Positions 22,237 to 23,234 of a DNA stretch of 23,234 bases are shown here, piece after piece (within the stretch, counting starts at the first letter, position 1; each line of letters begins with the position of its first letter). The position numbers were made by a program, and so were the translations under genes. The DNA lies in NCBI GenBank assembly GCA_944363655.1, contig CALVUU010000059.1, positions 1 to 23,234 on the forward strand, read 5' to 3'. This DNA is from an uncultured Bacilli bacterium (GTDB lineage: Bacteria; Bacillota_I; Bacilli_A; RF39; UBA660). The notes under the pieces were generated by a model, which was not told where the DNA came from, did no database searches, and saw nothing but the letters and a program-made list of their open reading frames with translations.

Positions 22237-22323
22237 ATGCCTACAATCTGTTTATTTGGTAACAATCACGAAGAAATCTTCAATAAAGAATTAAAGAAAT
22301 TATGCGCTTTCTTAAGAAGTTAG
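22237..22323 (+). CDS. 28-residue Cys-containing peptide, candidate precursor or leader
   Basis: A short frame from ATG 22237 to TAG 22321-22323, with a very strong ribosome site (AAGGAGGAG) and a TAA directly before the ATG, so it cannot be longer upstream. It has Cys at residues 5 and 23, a hydrophobic start (PTICLFGNN) and a charged helix-like rest (HEEIFNKELKKL). Its end overlaps the first 22 bases of the AgrB-like gene, which has only a weak site of its own. It may be a peptide pheromone precursor processed by that protein (a core around C5-L-F-G with an acidic tail), or a leader that couples translation. The long N-terminal helix of classical AgrD is missing. Confidence 0.5.
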   Translation: MPTICLFGNNHEEIFNKELKKLCAFLRS

Positions 22324-22874
22324 TAAGTAAAATACCTTTATATCTCTTTATTGCTATAACCCAAGCATTTCAATTATTTGGAGTAGGTGTTATAGCATTA
22401 ATAAACGGGAGACCTATTGAATGTATAATCATCTATATAAGTTTTGTGATAACCCGTAATTTATTTGGCAATAGTTTTCACGCTAAAACTTATTGGTACT
22501 GTACTATAGTTAGTTGGTTAGTATTTTGGTTTTTAACTTCATCGGTTATCCCACTAAGTGTGTCAATAAGTTGTTCACCATTATTTGGAGTTGGATTAGC
22601 ATACTTTATGCATCACGTCGCTTATTATCTGGAATTAAAAAGATTTAAACAAGACCATGAAACTAAAACTAGAGTATTATTATTTAGAGGAATGGATGAA
22701 GAACTATTGGTAGAAACAGCTAAAAAGAAAGGATTAAATGATACCGAAATTAAATGGTTAAAATGGAAATATGTTGATAGATTAAAAGACCAAGAAATTG
22801 CTTTTAAAATGAACTATAGTATCAGCAGAGCAAGAGATTATATTAATATGGCAAAGAAGAAATTTAATTCGTAA
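22302..22874 (+). CDS. AgrB-like membrane peptidase fused to a helix-turn-helix domain
   Basis: A 190-residue protein. Residues 12-110 hold about four membrane segments (12-34, 38-57, 66-85, 88-110). Between the second and third is R52...G56...H60-AKTYWY-C67. In AgrB the catalytic pair is H77-x6-C84, preceded by a conserved Arg and Gly, so spacing and surroundings fit. AgrB is about 190 residues with six segments; here the membrane part is only about 110. Residues 132-190 are a separate soluble domain resembling a sigma region 4-like helix-turn-helix (LNDTEIKWLKWKYVDRLKDQ, EIAFKMNYSISRARDYI). It would place a DNA-binding domain on the cytoplasmic side of a membrane peptidase. Start ATG 22302 lies inside the small peptide gene. 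If the AgrB likeness is a coincidence, it is a membrane-tethered HTH protein. Confidence 0.6.
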   Translation: MRFLKKLVSKIPLYLFIAITQAFQLFGVGVIALINGRPIECIIIYISFVITRNLFGNSFHAKTYWYCTIVSWLVFWFLTSSVIPLSVSISCSPLFGVGLAYFMHHVAYYLELKRFKQDHETKTRVLLFRGMDEELLVETAKKKGLNDTEIKWLKWKYVDRLKDQEIAFKMNYSISRARDYINMAKKKFNS

Positions 22875-22905
22875 TAAGGCACTAATTAAAGTGCCTTATT
22901 TTTTT
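22873..22905 (+). terminator. Intrinsic terminator right of the AgrB-like cassette
   Basis: TAAGGCAC at 22875-22882 pairs with GTGCCTTA at 22891-22898 around the loop TAATTAAA, followed by a T-run to 22905. It begins at the stop codon of the AgrB-like gene. Together with the terminator at 21571-21606 it isolates the three-gene cassette. Confidence 0.88.
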
Positions 22906-23017
22906 ATGCAAAAATAAGTATCAGTAAAAAGTATTAATTTTAAATCAATAATAATTGCGAATACAAAAACAAACACCTGCTTACCTTAGTCATCAATTAA
23001 ATTTTTAAGGAGGATAT

Positions 23018-23234
23018 ATGTATAACACTTATAGTAATCCATATATGTATGGAGCAAACCCAGTTCAAAATTATGGTATACCTAATCAACAGTATTACCC
23101 TAATGTACAAAATACAAATGATATGCCTATGCAGGGAGTTAAATTTGTAACTCAAGATGAAGCAAAAGCTTATATGGTAATGCCAAATCAAAGAGTTTTA
23201 TTAATGGATAAAAATAATTCCTTATTTTATATAA
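23018..23234 (+). CDS. Start of a further phage protein (partial, runs off the window)
   Basis: An open frame from ATG 23018 (TAAGGAGG at 23006-23013) to the window edge, 72 residues visible. The first part (about 1-35) is Tyr/Pro/Asn/Gln-rich and probably disordered. The second reads GVKFVTQDEAKAYMVMPNQ and VLLMDKNNSLFYI, a small beta fold familiar from short phage proteins of Firmicutes of unknown function that carry a Tyr/Pro-rich lead. The region 22906-23017 between terminator and this start holds no clear promoter that I can defend. Confidence 0.6.
   Translation, partial: MYNTYSNPYMYGANPVQNYGIPNQQYYPNVQNTNDMPMQGVKFVTQDEAKAYMVMPNQRVLLMDKNNSLFYI

Overview
The window is part of the genome of a tailed phage or prophage with a long non-contractile (siphovirus) tail, infecting a low-G+C Gram-positive host (Firmicutes/Bacillota). 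The DNA is roughly 30% G+C by eye. Nearly all genes are on the plus strand, with AGGAGG-type ribosome binding sites and 1-20 nt overlaps. The standard bacterial code fits: TGG is used for Trp, and TGA ends genes at 10326 and 10798. Nothing in the window decides lytic versus temperate lifestyle; no integrase or repressor is seen.

Layout. (1) 1-1277: the end of an unrecognised gene, three small unknown genes, and a gene resembling the C-terminal DNA-binding domain of the sporulation regulator Spo0A, whose reading frame is broken by a -1 shift. (2) 1282-2344: about 1 kb without protein-coding genes, bounded by its own promoter and a strong terminator. It carries tRNA-Gln(TTG), tRNA-Leu(TAA) and a third, odd tRNA. 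Between them lie spacers full of long stems and a pseudoknot. I read this as one large structured RNA unit, possibly of the 'ornate large' phage-associated kind (GOLLD/ROOL-like) or a new class. (3) 2414-7350: a small membrane protein, large terminase, a coiled-coil membrane-anchored protein, portal and MuF-like minor head protein. (4) 7393-12456: a new promoter with a leader hairpin, scaffold, decoration protein, lambda E-type major capsid protein, four connector/neck proteins, tail tube protein, and a tail assembly chaperone pair made by -1 frameshifting on a run of seven Ts. (5) 12437-20414: tape measure, distal tail, two tail-tip proteins, a collagen-like fibre, small baseplate-associated proteins, and a large adhesin with PKD-like and BspA-like parts. 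(6) 20430-21516: small proteins and a holin candidate. (7) 21571-22905: a cassette bracketed by two terminators, encoding a six-segment membrane protein, a 28-residue Cys-containing peptide, and an AgrB-like membrane peptidase fused to a C-terminal helix-turn-helix. (8) 23018-end: the start of another gene. The endolysin is not in the window.

The structural genes form an ordinary head-to-tail morphogenesis programme. The parts that stand out are the large RNA/tRNA unit, the AgrB-HTH cassette (a candidate phage peptide-signalling system of unusual architecture) and the frameshifted Spo0A-like gene. Function in these three is inferred from motifs and context only; no searches were run.
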